Positions 51,578 to 60,877 of a stretch of 64,000 nucleotides of DNA are shown piece by piece. A program made the position numbers and the translations under genes. Each line of letters begins with the position of its first letter. Position 1 is the first letter of the stretch. The notes under the pieces were generated by a model. That model ran no database searches. It worked only from the letters and a program-made list of their open reading frames with translations, and was not told the origin of the DNA. Source of the DNA: Paracoccus alcaliphilus. Lineage in GTDB: Bacteria > Pseudomonadota > Alphaproteobacteria > Rhodobacterales > Rhodobacteraceae. The DNA is taken from the NCBI RefSeq assembly GCF_028553725.1, contig NZ_CP067127.1, positions 186,001 through 250,000 on the forward strand, read 5' to 3'.

Positions 51578-52492
51578 ATGTCGCAAACCAGCCTGCAAGA
51601 TCAGCGCGGCGACAACATTCCCCTTGCGGTGGGCACTATCATCCTGACCGTGCTGGCGCTTTCCCTGGGCGATGCACTGATCAAGATGACGAGCGGCAGC
51701 TTCGTCATCTGGCAGATCTTCGTGATCCGTTCGCTTATCGTCATTCCGGTTCTGCTGGGGGTTCTGGCGTCGAAAGCACAGGGAAAATTCCGGTTGCCAG
51801 ATGCGATTCCCTGGGTCGCCCTGCGCAGCCTGATGCTGGTCGGCATGTGGGTCTGCTACTATCTTTCGCTGCCGGAACTGACGCTTTCGGCGGCTGCCGC
51901 CGCTTATTACACGCTCCCGATCTTCATCTCTCTGTTCTCCGCCCTGTTCATCGGAGATCGCATTTCGCGCGCCGGCTGGGCGGCGGTATTCATCGGCTTT
52001 TCAGGCGTCCTGCTGATCCTTCGCCCCGAAGCGGGGGATTTCAACGCCTATGCGATCCTGCCCCTGATCTCGGCCATGCTCTATGCCGGAGCGATGATCC
52101 TGACCCGCACCAGATGCCGCCAGCAGGATCCAATCATGCTTTCGCTCGCCCTCAACATCAGCTTTGTCATCGTCGGTGCCCTGGCGGCAGCGGTCATCGC
52201 CTTGCTGCCCGAGACGATGCGGCAAGGGTTTCTGCTGGCCCCATGGTCGGACATGGGCCCCTCCGAATGGATATCCATGACCCTGCTGGCGACGGCGATC
52301 CTGATCGGCAGCATCGGCGCGGCCATTGCCTATCAGAACGGACCGCCAGCGATGGTCGGGACCTTCGACTTCGCCTATGTCGGGTTCGCCGTCATCTGGG
52401 GGCTGGTCTTTTTCGCGGAGGTGCCGGATGCAATTTCGTCACTCGGCATGTTGCTCATCGTCGGAGCCGGTATCCTGTCCTTACGGCGATGA
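51578..52492 (+). CDS. EamA/DMT-family transporter
   Basis: 304 residues with ten hydrophobic helices in two EamA repeats (LALSLGDALIKMTSGSFVIW; SAMLYAGAMILTRTRCRQQD). AGGAGG lies eight bases before the ATG at 51578. It is divergent from arsR, but nothing in the sequence links it to arsenic. Related proteins export amino acids, nucleosides or S-adenosylmethionine; the substrate here is unknown. Confidence 0.87.
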   Translation: MSQTSLQDQRGDNIPLAVGTIILTVLALSLGDALIKMTSGSFVIWQIFVIRSLIVIPVLLGVLASKAQGKFRLPDAIPWVALRSLMLVGMWVCYYLSLPELTLSAAAAAYYTLPIFISLFSALFIGDRISRAGWAAVFIGFSGVLLILRPEAGDFNAYAILPLISAMLYAGAMILTRTRCRQQDPIMLSLALNISFVIVGALAAAVIALLPETMRQGFLLAPWSDMGPSEWISMTLLATAILIGSIGAAIAYQNGPPAMVGTFDFAYVGFAVIWGLVFFAEVPDAISSLGMLLIVGAGILSLRR

Positions 52493-52604
52493 TCCAAAAA
52501 CCGCACCGCGACCAGTCTGCTAAATCGCAGCGAACGAGCCAGTAGCCGCCGGTCGGAAATCCCACTAAACTCCGTAAGAGTTCTGCCCAACGTGGGTTTT
52601 TCCT

Positions 52605-53405
52605 ATGCGCATGTATCAGGTCGATGCCTTTACCGATCAGCTTTTCGCGGGCAATCCCGCCGCTGTTCTGGTCCTTGAAGATTGGCTTTCTGATGCCCTG
52701 ATGCTGGCGATCACGCAGGAGAACAACCTTGCCGAGACAGCCTTTGTCAAACCTCGGCCGGATGGCGCGTGGGATTTGCGTTGGTTTGCCCCCGCGCATG
52801 AGGTGGATTTCTGCGGACATGCCACGCTGGCAACCGCGCATATCCTGTTTACGAAACAGGGTGCGGATTCCGATCTCGTCTTTCATACCCGTGTCGGTGA
52901 GCTGCGGGTATCGAAAGAGGCGCATGGTTACCGCCTCGATATTCCCCGGCTGTCGCCCGAAGCGGTCGAGAGGCTACCGAATGAAATCGCGGATATCTTT
53001 CCAACGCCACCCACCAGCATTTTCCGAAACTTCGAGAACATCTTCGTGGACCTTGGCAGCGCCGAAGCCGTCCGCAGCTTCGTGCCCGATCTGACTGCAA
53101 TCGCCAGGCTCGGCCCTGTCGGTCTTGTGGTAACAGGGGCAGATGCCGAAGAGGCATCAGCGGACTTCGTCTCGCGCTATTTCGCACCCGGTGCTGGCAT
53201 TCCCGAAGATCCGGTCACGGGGTCCATCCATGCAACACTTGTGCCCTATTGGGCCGCGAAGCTGGGCCGCGACAGGTTGATGGCCTTTCAGGCTTCGGTG
53301 CGTGGTGGCTGGCTGGACTGTGAGTTGTCCAAGGAGCGCGTCCTGCTGTCAGGCAATGCTGTGACCTTCATGGAAGCTACTATTTTCATGCCGGAGGCGG
53401 CCTGA
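52605..53405 (+). CDS. PhzF-family isomerase/epimerase-like protein
   Basis: 266 residues. Family signatures are YQVDAFTDQLFAGNPAAVLV, NNLAETAFVKP with the conserved glutamate, WFAPAHEVDFCGHATLATAH and EDPVTGSIHATLVPYW. The fold is the diaminopimelate-epimerase type; most PhzF relatives have unknown substrates. No phenazine genes are near. Confidence 0.92.
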   Translation: MRMYQVDAFTDQLFAGNPAAVLVLEDWLSDALMLAITQENNLAETAFVKPRPDGAWDLRWFAPAHEVDFCGHATLATAHILFTKQGADSDLVFHTRVGELRVSKEAHGYRLDIPRLSPEAVERLPNEIADIFPTPPTSIFRNFENIFVDLGSAEAVRSFVPDLTAIARLGPVGLVVTGADAEEASADFVSRYFAPGAGIPEDPVTGSIHATLVPYWAAKLGRDRLMAFQASVRGGWLDCELSKERVLLSGNAVTFMEATIFMPEAA

Positions 53406-53575
53406 TCCGAACGTCCGCTGTCCGCTTGCTCCAGCATCGCTAGAGCGCGCACCAATGGCGCCGGTGCCGCGGAGCGGCTTCGTCCATGGGCCGGCCTTAC
53501 CCTGCTCGGCGGGCCCGCCAACATGTTGCCCGGAGCCCATTGCCGCCGTTCGGACCGGGGGCAACCCACAAGGCT

Positions 53576-54208
53576 TCAGCGTCGGGTCTCGGTGATCATC
53601 CGGACGGCCAGAGCGGCCAGCACTGTTCCCATCAACCAGCCCTGCACCACGGTCCAGACCGGGCGCTCCGAAAGAAATACCGCGATGCTTCCGGCGCCGA
53701 TGGCGATCATCGCGTTCACGCTGACGCTGACAAGGATCTGCGTCATCCCGAGGATCATGGATTGAGCGAAGATGCTGCCATTTTCGGGGCTGATGAACTG
53801 CGGCAGCAGCGACAGATACATCACGGCGATCTTAGGGTTCAGCAGGTTCGTCAGAAAGCCCATCAGAAACAGCTTGCGCGGTCCATCCGCAGGCAGATGG
53901 CGGACCTGAAAGGGCGAACGGCCGCCGGGCTTCACCGCCTGCCAGGCCAGATAAATCAGATAGATCGCCCCGGCAAATCGCAACGCATCATAGGCAAAGG
54001 GCACCGCCATCACGATGGCGGTGATGCCAAGCGCTGCGCAGATCATGTAGAAGACGAACCCCAATGCTACGCCGCCCAGAGAAATCAGCCCCGCCGTCCT
54101 GCCCTGACAGATCGATCGCGAGATGAGATAAATCATATTGGGGCCGGGCGTCATCACCATCCCCAGTGAGATAGCCGCGAATGCGATCAGGCTGGTGAGG
54201 TCAGGCAC
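53576..54208 (-). CDS. LysE/RhtB-family amino acid exporter
   Basis: 210 residues and six hydrophobic segments. The diagnostic N-terminal loop MVMTPGPNMIYLISRSICQG is followed by GVALGFVFYMICAALG and FLTNLLNPKIAVMYLSLLPQ. It exports amino acids or derivatives such as homoserine lactone across the inner membrane. It stands alone, converging with the phzF-like gene. Confidence 0.92.
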   Translation of the reverse strand: MPDLTSLIAFAAISLGMVMTPGPNMIYLISRSICQGRTAGLISLGGVALGFVFYMICAALGITAIVMAVPFAYDALRFAGAIYLIYLAWQAVKPGGRSPFQVRHLPADGPRKLFLMGFLTNLLNPKIAVMYLSLLPQFISPENGSIFAQSMILGMTQILVSVSVNAMIAIGAGSIAVFLSERPVWTVVQGWLMGTVLAALAVRMITETRR

Positions 54209-54309
54209 AACGATTACCCCAACGGAATTGCTCGCTCAACTGAAACAGGAAATTGGAGCGTAAGGCAATTACCGCTCCGTCTGGCATCGTTACCATCCTG
54301 GCAATGATA

Positions 54310-54841
54310 TCCAGGGCGGGGAGAGGATGTGCCGAATATCCCGGATCGCCCGTCACGCCAACAACGCTGCCTGTCTTGCCACCGCCGCAACGTCGCGGCT
54401 CAGAATGAGGGAGGATTCCATGTCCTGTATGGGGACCCATTTCGCGTCCATCGCGTCATCATCGGCGACGGGTTCGCCCTGCTGCCACTGACATTGGACC
54501 GCGATCAGCACGAAATGCTGCCGAAGACGGCCATCTGCGAAGCGATCATAGGCGTCGACCGCATCGATCACCTGCCGTGCGACGGCGCTGACACCGGTTT
54601 CCTCCAGCAATTCGCGCTCCGCGGCAGCCAGCAGAGATTCCCCGAACTCGACCTTGCCGCCGGGGAAGCCCCACAGCCCCGCATCCGGAGGGTTGGCGCG
54701 CTGCACCAGCAGGGTTTGACCGTCCCGGATGACGATAACCAGAACCGCCGTGATCGGACGGGCAGGAAGGGAAACATGAACATCCGGCATGCCCGTCATG
54801 ATATCGGATGCGGGACAGGATTCACAAGAACAGCTGTTCAT
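54310..54841. repeat. 532-bp duplicated NUDIX unit, copy 2
   Basis: Collinear partner of 39530-40061, in the same orientation with an offset of 14780 bases. Differences are mainly substitutions; no net insertion or deletion. Confidence 0.9.
54353..54841 (-). CDS. NUDIX hydrolase (copy 2)
   Basis: 162 residues, very close to the protein at 39573-40061. The NUDIX box is intact (GGKVEFGESLLAAAERELLE, ETGV). An open frame extends upstream to 54934, but the start at 54841 matches copy 1 and the edge of the duplication. Both copies have conserved their catalytic residues and frame, so both may be functional. Confidence 0.88.
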   Translation of the reverse strand: MNSCSCESCPASDIMTGMPDVHVSLPARPITAVLVIVIRDGQTLLVQRANPPDAGLWGFPGGKVEFGESLLAAAERELLEETGVSAVARQVIDAVDAYDRFADGRLRQHFVLIAVQCQWQQGEPVADDDAMDAKWVPIQDMESSLILSRDVAAVARQAALLA

Positions 54842-54975
54842 CCCGGGCTGCACCCGGGCAATCAGAGCGCTGCCATGCCCCGTGGCGATCCGGGGTCCAG
54901 GAGACCGCATCCGCCTGATACCCTGTTCGAGCATCGGTTAAGCGATGACGCGGGCCAGAAGCGAGCGCCTTTCGG

Positions 54976-55986
54976 TCAGTCTGCCACCACTGCCGGAACG
55001 CCGTCCTTCCATGCCTCCCAATCCGCCACGATCCGATCGACCAGGGGCGCGCCGACCAGCGCGATATTCTCGACGGTTTCCGCAAATCCACCGGCCGTCT
55101 CTCCCGGCGCGGGATCGAGATGCTGGAGCGTGGTCTCGTCCGGGTGGCCCTGGTCGAAGTTCACCGACCCGCGGATCGCCGCGATGCGGTCGGTGCCGTG
55201 CAGCCGGTTGATGACCTGCGCGATGGCGTTGTCCTCCATCTCGGTAACCAGATAATCGTCCGCCTCATAGAGTTCGGCCATGTATTGCGCCTCGTCCGAC
55301 AGGCCGGGGCCGTGGAAGAACGTGTCGCCGGTCATATGCGTGCCCACCTTCACGGAAGGCGCAGCCTGCGCGGCGGCATCCGGATAGCGCATCCGATAGG
55401 TCTGCGCCTCTTCGGAATCCTTCAGCGCCACATCTGAGGACAGCTCGATACCCCAGGCCACCAGGTTGGGATTCAGCTCATGAACCCGATATTCCTCATA
55501 GCCCTTTCGCGGCATGAAGACCGGCTCGCCGGGCTCTCCTTCCTCGGGCGCCCATCTGTGGCCGAGGTCGTAGTCGATCAGCCAACTTGCCCAGACCACA
55601 TCGCCGATGGTTCCCCGTGACGGCGGCGTGCCCGCCACCCCGGTGATCAGGTAATAGGCATCCGAGAAATCATAGGCCGGATTCAGCAGGATGGCCTGCA
55701 TCGAGGCCGCCGCGTTGACCTTGCCCATGCCCAGCACCGAGCCGCAAACGCCCTCGTCATTGCAATGCACCGGGGCGATCGCCCCCGGAACCTCCTGCGG
55801 TGCCGCGTCCTGCCAGTAGCGCTCATACCAGTGCTGATACTCGCCGGCGCGGTCGCCGCTGTTCTCGCCGATCTCGAACATCGCGCTGATGAAGACCTTC
55901 ACCTCGATCGGCTCGGCCGATGCTGCTCCGGCAAGTGTAAGCACAACGGCCGAGGTTCCCCACAGGGTTTTCGTGAAGGTCCGCAT
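54976..55986 (-). CDS. Periplasmic purine nucleoside permease-like (NUP family) protein
   Basis: 336 residues with a signal peptide (TLWGTSAVVLTLAGAASA). It matches the fungal-type purine nucleoside permease/phosphorylase-like family: VFISAMFEIGENSGDRAGEY, YYLITGVAGTPPSRGTIGD and YLVTEMEDNAIAQVINRL. The nucleoside phosphorylase-like fold suggests it binds or cleaves nucleosides outside the inner membrane. It has no obvious operon partner. Confidence 0.87.
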   Translation of the reverse strand: MRTFTKTLWGTSAVVLTLAGAASAEPIEVKVFISAMFEIGENSGDRAGEYQHWYERYWQDAAPQEVPGAIAPVHCNDEGVCGSVLGMGKVNAAASMQAILLNPAYDFSDAYYLITGVAGTPPSRGTIGDVVWASWLIDYDLGHRWAPEEGEPGEPVFMPRKGYEEYRVHELNPNLVAWGIELSSDVALKDSEEAQTYRMRYPDAAAQAAPSVKVGTHMTGDTFFHGPGLSDEAQYMAELYEADDYLVTEMEDNAIAQVINRLHGTDRIAAIRGSVNFDQGHPDETTLQHLDPAPGETAGGFAETVENIALVGAPLVDRIVADWEAWKDGVPAVVAD

Positions 55987-56015
55987 CGTCTCTCCTGTTC
56001 ATTGGCATCGTGCGT

Positions 56016-56246
56016 TCAACTCAGTGTATGCGCAACGCGGGAAGGTGCAAGCGCAGCGAGGGGCTTGCGGCGGAAGAGGACGCCAGAGGTTTCGTGACAC
56101 TTGCTGAAAGCAGCCGGGTATTCCGCATCCTGATCGAGATCGAAGAGCCGCAACAAGACGACGCCGATCTCGTCGCCGGTTGCATCTCGACGGTTCTGGA
56201 TGAGGCTGTCCATTAGGTATTCATAAAGTTTGAGATGCTTCTTCAT
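56016..56246 (-). CDS. Possible small protein, 76 residues
   Basis: Begins MKKHLKLYEYLMDSLIQNRR and continues GDEIGVVLLRLFDLDQDAEY; the first 55 residues look protein-like, the C-terminal part less so. No strong ribosome site and no family. Confidence 0.35.
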   Translation of the reverse strand: MKKHLKLYEYLMDSLIQNRRDATGDEIGVVLLRLFDLDQDAEYPAAFSKCHETSGVLFRRKPLAALAPSRVAHTLS

Positions 56247-56374
56247 AGCGGGATTTCTGCAATGTGCAGCTGAGCAGATTCCGCGGGGTCAAAAGCGCAG
56301 AGACCGCCGCCCTACACCGTGCTGCCAGGCAACATCATTCGCTGTGATCCGCAGGCGTCGCGTGAGGCCAATGA

Positions 56375-57076
56375 TCAGTGGCAGGCCAGGCCCCGGTAGT
56401 CGCTCGGGGACATTCCTGCCCAAGCGCGGAAGGCACGGGTGAAATGGGCCGGGTCGGCGTAACCGAGGTTCTCGGCGATCATCGAGATGGAGAGCGGGCT
56501 TTCAATTAGCAGGGTTCTGGCGCGTTCGTATCGCAAGGTGCCGATCAGGATGGAGAGCGTCGTGCCGTGGTCGGCGAGCCGCCGTTGCAGACTGCGGCGT
56601 GACAGACCAAGGCGGGAGGCGATAGAGGCTGCGCGGGGGGCGCCCGAGAGCACGTCGATCAGCGCTGCGGCGCGGATTGTCGCGAGGCAGGCCGGGCCAT
56701 GAGGCATAGCGGAGGTGGCGTGGGTCGGCGCGACGAGGGCAACGGCGGGCCGCAGGGCGGCAAGAAGGACAGGTGCGAATTCGATCCCACAGGCCGCATA
56801 ACCGCACCGGGTCGGCACGCTGAATATCCGTTCAAGCCTGCGGGCACGGGGACGGTCCTGGCCAATGATGCGGATCAGGTCGGGTTGCCAATGCGCGCCA
56901 AGATAGCTGCGCAGGCAGTCGAGCAGGTAGCTCGGCTCGACGACTGAACCTGATCGGCCCGGTCGACAAGGCCGGGCCTTTCCCGAGAAAACACCGACAG
57001 CCGGAATCCACCAGGATTCCGGCACAAAGGCGTGCTCAATGTCTTGATGCCAGGTGGCGGTTGCCTGTTGTCGCAC
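56375..57076 (-). CDS. AraC-family regulator, apparently N-terminally truncated
   Basis: 233 residues against about 330 for the family. The C-terminal double helix-turn-helix is complete (ASRLGLSRRSLQRRLADHGT, ISMIAENLGYADPAHFTRAF, RAWAGMSPSDYR). The N-terminal ligand domain retains only its last part (SYLLDCLRSYLGAHWQPDLI). The first 45 residues are not family-like, so the true 5' end may be lost or frameshifted. A remnant or an unusual short form are both possible. Confidence 0.65.
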   Translation of the reverse strand: MRQQATATWHQDIEHAFVPESWWIPAVGVFSGKARPCRPGRSGSVVEPSYLLDCLRSYLGAHWQPDLIRIIGQDRPRARRLERIFSVPTRCGYAACGIEFAPVLLAALRPAVALVAPTHATSAMPHGPACLATIRAAALIDVLSGAPRAASIASRLGLSRRSLQRRLADHGTTLSILIGTLRYERARTLLIESPLSISMIAENLGYADPAHFTRAFRAWAGMSPSDYRGLACH

Positions 57077-57220
57077 GGAGCATCGAAGGTAGAGAAGAGC
57101 CCTTTGCCGTCATTCATGCGAAGCGCTGCATCACCCCTCGTTTCGAAGCTGACAAGGTGACCTCCCCAATCCGGCCCTCGCCTTCAATGGTAGGCGAGGG
57201 GTATGCAAGCGGACCATGGA

Positions 57221-58213
57221 TCAGTCCAAGGAGACGACTATCTTTCCGATCTGCGCGTTGCTTTCGAGAAAGAGCGTCGCGTCCTGGATCTGGTCAAAGC
57301 CGAAGATCCTTGAGATCAGTGGCTCGAGTGCGCCCGACCGCAGGCCCTCGTTGATGAAATCCTTCGCCCGGTCGAGGATGGCATCATCGGAAACGATTTC
57401 CGTATAGAGATAGCCCTTCAACGTGAGGCTTTTGCCGAGAACGGCAAATTGCGGGAACGGGCCTTCGGACGTGCTGAGCGCGCCGTATTCCAGCAAGATG
57501 CCGCCGACGGACATGCACTCGGCCAACTGCGCGATGGCAGGTCCGCCGATGGGATCGAACACCACGCGCGCGCCTTTGCCGGAAGTTATCTCGGCCACCT
57601 CTGCCGCGAGATCCATCTCCTCGGTCGGGATCACGTGATGGGCACCCGCAACGCGCAGGGCATCGGCCTTGGCGTTGCTGCGGGTCGTAGCGATCACCGT
57701 CGCTCCAACGCTGCGAGCGATCTGAATGGCGGCGATGCCGACACTGCTCGATGCCGCCGAGACGATCACGAATTCTCCGGCAGAAAGCTGCGCCTGCTCG
57801 ATCAAGGCACCCCATGCTGTGACATATTGCATCCATGACGCCGCAGCCTGTTCGAAGCTCAGGTTCTCCGGGTGCCGGACCACATGGCGAGCAGGCACGT
57901 TGATGATTTCGGCATAGGTGCCCCAACGGGCCATATCCAGTGTCGGAATCACGCTGACCGCATCGCCGACGGACATTCCATCGACATTGCCGCCAAGCGC
58001 CTTGATTGTTCCTGCGGCCTCGTAGCCGAGCTGAGAGGGAAACTCTGCCTCCTGCAGATATGCGTTGCGTCGAAACATCACTTCGGCGCGGTTCAGGCCG
58101 ATGGCGCGGACAGCGATCTGCACCTCATCCGCTGTCGGCGCAGGAACGTCGATATCATCAATCTGCAGCACCTCGGGCCCACCGTATTCGTGAAAACGCA
58201 CTACTCTGGTCAT
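57221..58213 (-). CDS. MDR-superfamily NADPH:quinone oxidoreductase-like protein (A)
   Basis: 330 residues. The N-terminal GroES-like domain starts VRFHEYGGPEVLQIDDIDVP and contains GLNRAEVMFRRN and LGYEAAGTIKALGG; the Rossmann domain has VIVSAASSSVGIAAIQIARS. Structural and catalytic zinc cysteines are absent, as in quinone oxidoreductases and crotonyl reductases. It is divergent from the HxlR gene at 58356, whose other neighbour is a paralogue of this protein. Confidence 0.9.
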   Translation of the reverse strand: MTRVVRFHEYGGPEVLQIDDIDVPAPTADEVQIAVRAIGLNRAEVMFRRNAYLQEAEFPSQLGYEAAGTIKALGGNVDGMSVGDAVSVIPTLDMARWGTYAEIINVPARHVVRHPENLSFEQAAASWMQYVTAWGALIEQAQLSAGEFVIVSAASSSVGIAAIQIARSVGATVIATTRSNAKADALRVAGAHHVIPTEEMDLAAEVAEITSGKGARVVFDPIGGPAIAQLAECMSVGGILLEYGALSTSEGPFPQFAVLGKSLTLKGYLYTEIVSDDAILDRAKDFINEGLRSGALEPLISRIFGFDQIQDATLFLESNAQIGKIVVSLD

Positions 58214-58320
58214 GCTTCACTCTCCTTACATGGTTCGGACCGCGCGGCATGTCGTTGCGCGGTCGGTCAGAACCATCTGGGGAGTAGCCTCCAAAGTTAA
58301 AATAGGGTAATAAACTGCAT

Positions 58321-58340
58321 ATAGTGTCTAAAAGTATACT
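58321..58340. promoter_or_regulatory. Candidate HxlR operator
   Basis: The palindrome AGTATACT (58333-58340) with a related half-site ATAGTGT (58321-58327) lies 15 bases before the HxlR start in the divergent spacer. TA-rich dyads of this kind are known targets of HxlR/YodB-type regulators. Confidence 0.45.
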
Positions 58341-58355
58341 GTAAACGAGGCGGGC

Positions 58356-58748
58356 ATGAACAAGGATCGGAATTACGATGAGGTGCCCGGCTGCACGATG
58401 TATGCCGCGCTCAATCTCATCAGCGGGAAATGGAAGGGCATGATCCTCTATCACCTGCTAAAGGGGACATTGCGCTTCAATGCGCTGAAGCGCGAGTTGG
58501 GCGATTGCTCACAACGGTTGCTGATCAAGCAGTTGAGGGAGTTGGAAGAAGATGGCCTTGTCGAGCGCAAGGTCTTCGCCGTCATCCCGCCTAAAGTCGA
58601 ATACTCGATCAGCGAGGAAGGCCGGACCCTGGCGCCCATCCTATTCGGGCTGAGAGATTGGGGCCATGGCTGGCTGAGCCGACGCAATCTCGTGGCGCGC
58701 GACGACCATCTGGCCGAAGATCGCCCCAAGGTGGCTGCGGGGCATTGA
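58356..58748 (+). CDS. HxlR-family winged-helix regulator
   Basis: 130 residues with the family cysteine near the N-terminus (DEVPGCTMYAALNLISGKWK), the recognition region DCSQRLLIKQLRELEEDGLV and wing PKVEYSISEEGRTL. It probably senses electrophiles or quinones and controls the two flanking MDR reductases. Confidence 0.92.
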   Translation: MNKDRNYDEVPGCTMYAALNLISGKWKGMILYHLLKGTLRFNALKRELGDCSQRLLIKQLRELEEDGLVERKVFAVIPPKVEYSISEEGRTLAPILFGLRDWGHGWLSRRNLVARDDHLAEDRPKVAAGH

Positions 58749-58811
58749 GCCTGATTGGAAAGACACGGAACGGCAAACCATCCTTCGGGGCATCCTGGGC
58801 AAAGGAATTAC

Positions 58812-59828
58812 ATGGGCATTGACAAAATCGGTGAACGCGTCGTGCGCGTCCATGCTACCGGCGGACCAGAGGTTCTGCGCATCGACCATATCCCGGCAGC
58901 CCCGCCCGGACCTGGCGAAATCGGCATTCGAGTTGCTGCCATCGGACTGAACCGGGCTGACGTCATGTTCCGCCGTAATACCTATATCGAAAAGCCGGTG
59001 CTGCCATCGCGCCTTGGCTTCGAGGCAGCGGGGCGGGTGAGCGCCATCGGCGCGGGCGTCGAAGGGTTCCATATCGGTCAGAGGGTCAGTGTTGTGCCCG
59101 GCGCGCCACTCGGGGCGCATGGCACCTGCGCGGATTGGGTCAATGTCCCGGCCTCGCGGATCCTGCCTTGCCCCGACGACTTCAGTGATGTGCAGGCTGC
59201 CGCGCTCTGGATGTCCTACGGCACGCCCTATGGTGCGCTGATCGAGGTTTGCCGCATTCGCGCGGGCCAGCGCGTGCTGATCACTGCGGCGAACTCGACG
59301 GTGGGTCTAGCCGCGATCCAGATCTGCCGCGCCGCAGGTGCGAGCCCGATTGGCACCGTGCTGGACGAAAACTTGCGCCTGCCGATGCTGGAAGCCGGTG
59401 CGGAAGCCGTGATCGTGACGAAAAGAGAGGGGCTTGCGCAAGGCATGGCACGAGCAGCCCCGGACGGGATCGACGCGGCCTTCGATGCGGTCGGTGGTCC
59501 GCAGGTCGCCGAGATCGCTGAGGCAACCCGCCCGCGCGGCACCATCGTTATTCACGGTTCGCTCAGTAATGAGCCGACGCCCTTTCCGCTGAAAATTGCC
59601 CTGCGCAGGAACCTGTCCCTGCGCGGCTATTACTATACCGAGGTGACTGACGATCCGGAGGCCCTGTCTCGCGCGCAAAGTTTCCTTACCACGGGCATTG
59701 CTTCGGGGCTCATCGCTCCGCGGATAGATCGCTGCTTTTCCCTCGATCAGATCGCGCAAGCGCATAGCTACCTAGAAAGCAGCCAGCAATTCGGCAAAGT
59801 CGTGGTCTTGACGCAGCCCAAGAGCTGA
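58812..59828 (+). CDS. MDR-superfamily NADPH:quinone oxidoreductase-like protein (B)
   Basis: 338 residues, a paralogue of the protein at 57221-58213 (shared GLNRADVMFRRN, LGFEAAGRVSAIG, GGPEVLRIDHI). The Rossmann segment is VLITAANSTVGLAAIQICRA. No zinc ligands are visible. The ATG at 58812 has AAGGA five bases upstream. It follows the HxlR gene by 63 bases and is probably co-transcribed with it. Confidence 0.9.
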   Translation: MGIDKIGERVVRVHATGGPEVLRIDHIPAAPPGPGEIGIRVAAIGLNRADVMFRRNTYIEKPVLPSRLGFEAAGRVSAIGAGVEGFHIGQRVSVVPGAPLGAHGTCADWVNVPASRILPCPDDFSDVQAAALWMSYGTPYGALIEVCRIRAGQRVLITAANSTVGLAAIQICRAAGASPIGTVLDENLRLPMLEAGAEAVIVTKREGLAQGMARAAPDGIDAAFDAVGGPQVAEIAEATRPRGTIVIHGSLSNEPTPFPLKIALRRNLSLRGYYYTEVTDDPEALSRAQSFLTTGIASGLIAPRIDRCFSLDQIAQAHSYLESSQQFGKVVVLTQPKS

Positions 59829-60494
59829 GCAGATGCCTTGCATGTGATTTCAGCGATCACTCTCGGGATCAAGGCTCGAAGCTGAGGTCAATAGCGTCTG
59901 CTTGGAGTTCGCCATGCGGCCGCAGCAAGACCCTACCTGCTGCGGCAGCAAACGTCTGCTTCGTCCCGCATAGCTGCCGTCCCGGCGCATCGACTCGCAA
60001 AGCGCGTAGTAGACGCTAAGCCGCACCTAACTGGTTTACTGGCCTCGTGGAAAGACAACGAATCACCGGCTTAGAGTCGCACCACCGATACGGGTGCCGC
60101 ACGACAAACAGGCATCATGGTTGAAGGGAGACCGCACTTTTCGGGGCTCTTTGCACCGCTTACGCTTCATAGGGACTGGGTGTCCGCTTTGGACTGATTC
60201 CGCAGCTGCCATGCCGCACCACGGTCAGGCCGCGCTCCGCCCTTGTTGTCTCCGTCACTCGCAGCAACAGCGAAGGCGAGAACGGCACTTCTGGAGCTAC
60301 TGGCGCCGAATGTCATGCAACCGGGTGCCGAAGCTGTACGCAACCGAGTGCCGAACCAACTGAGAACCAGCAGGGGCAACCCGAGTCGCTCAGAGAGCCG
60401 TTCTTTCTCGCATCTCGCTCGGACGACAGCAAAGCGGCGAGGTTTCCCCCGCCGCGCAGTCGTGCATTTCGGCAATGATGGGATTGCCTGTCGC
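59829..60494. other. Gene-free stretch of about 670 bases
   Basis: Open frames on both strands lack ribosome sites and family motifs. The imperfect direct repeat GCAACCGGGTGCCGAA / GCAACCGAGTGCCGAA near 60318-60352 is the only internal structure noted. Confidence 0.45.
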
Positions 60495-60656
60495 TCAGCC
60501 CGGAAGGCGGGACTTGCGTTGTTCCTCACTGGCCGCGGCATCCTTGCCCGGTTCGGCCTGCTGGGGCTCGTCGCCCAATTTTCCGGGCGCAGACTCGTTC
60601 TGCTGAGCCTGTTCGGGTTTCGAGGAATTTTCCTGATTGGTCTTGTCGGCACCCAT
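60495..60656 (-). CDS. Small hydrophilic protein, 53 residues
   Basis: The ATG at 60656 has a near-perfect ribosome site GGAGGA seven bases upstream, which decides it over the ATG at 60671. The peptide (MGADKTNQENSSKPEQAQQN, then GDEPQQAEPGKDAA) is rich in Q, E, P and K and would be unstructured. No family recognised. Confidence 0.7.
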   Translation of the reverse strand: MGADKTNQENSSKPEQAQQNESAPGKLGDEPQQAEPGKDAAASEEQRKSRLPG

Positions 60657-60828
60657 GGTTGGGTCCTCCATATCGCGGGGCGGACAATACCGTCCCGTCG
60701 ATACAGATATAGGTTCGCGCATCGCCGAATACATCCGGCTGGCGGCAACTATCGCGCAGGGCTCGGGGAACGTGGGGAACTTGCCCCTCCTGCCACGCCG
60801 CGAGACGCAAGGGCGCGACATGGATGTT

Positions 60829-60861
60829 ATTCGGGCCGCTCATGAAAGAAGCGGCCCGAAT
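60829..60861. terminator. Hairpin downstream of the 50-residue protein gene
   Basis: ATTCGGGCCGC (60829-60839) and GCGGCCCGAAT (60851-60861) form a perfect 11-bp stem with an 11-base loop, 17 bases after the minus-strand stop. There is no T-run. Confidence 0.65.
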
Positions 60862-60877
60862 GCGCACGGAAGTGCCG

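Noticed and set aside
54842..54934. Upstream extension of NUDIX copy 2 (31 extra codons)
   Set aside because: The added residues are outside the duplicated unit and absent from copy 1; the start at 54841 is shared.
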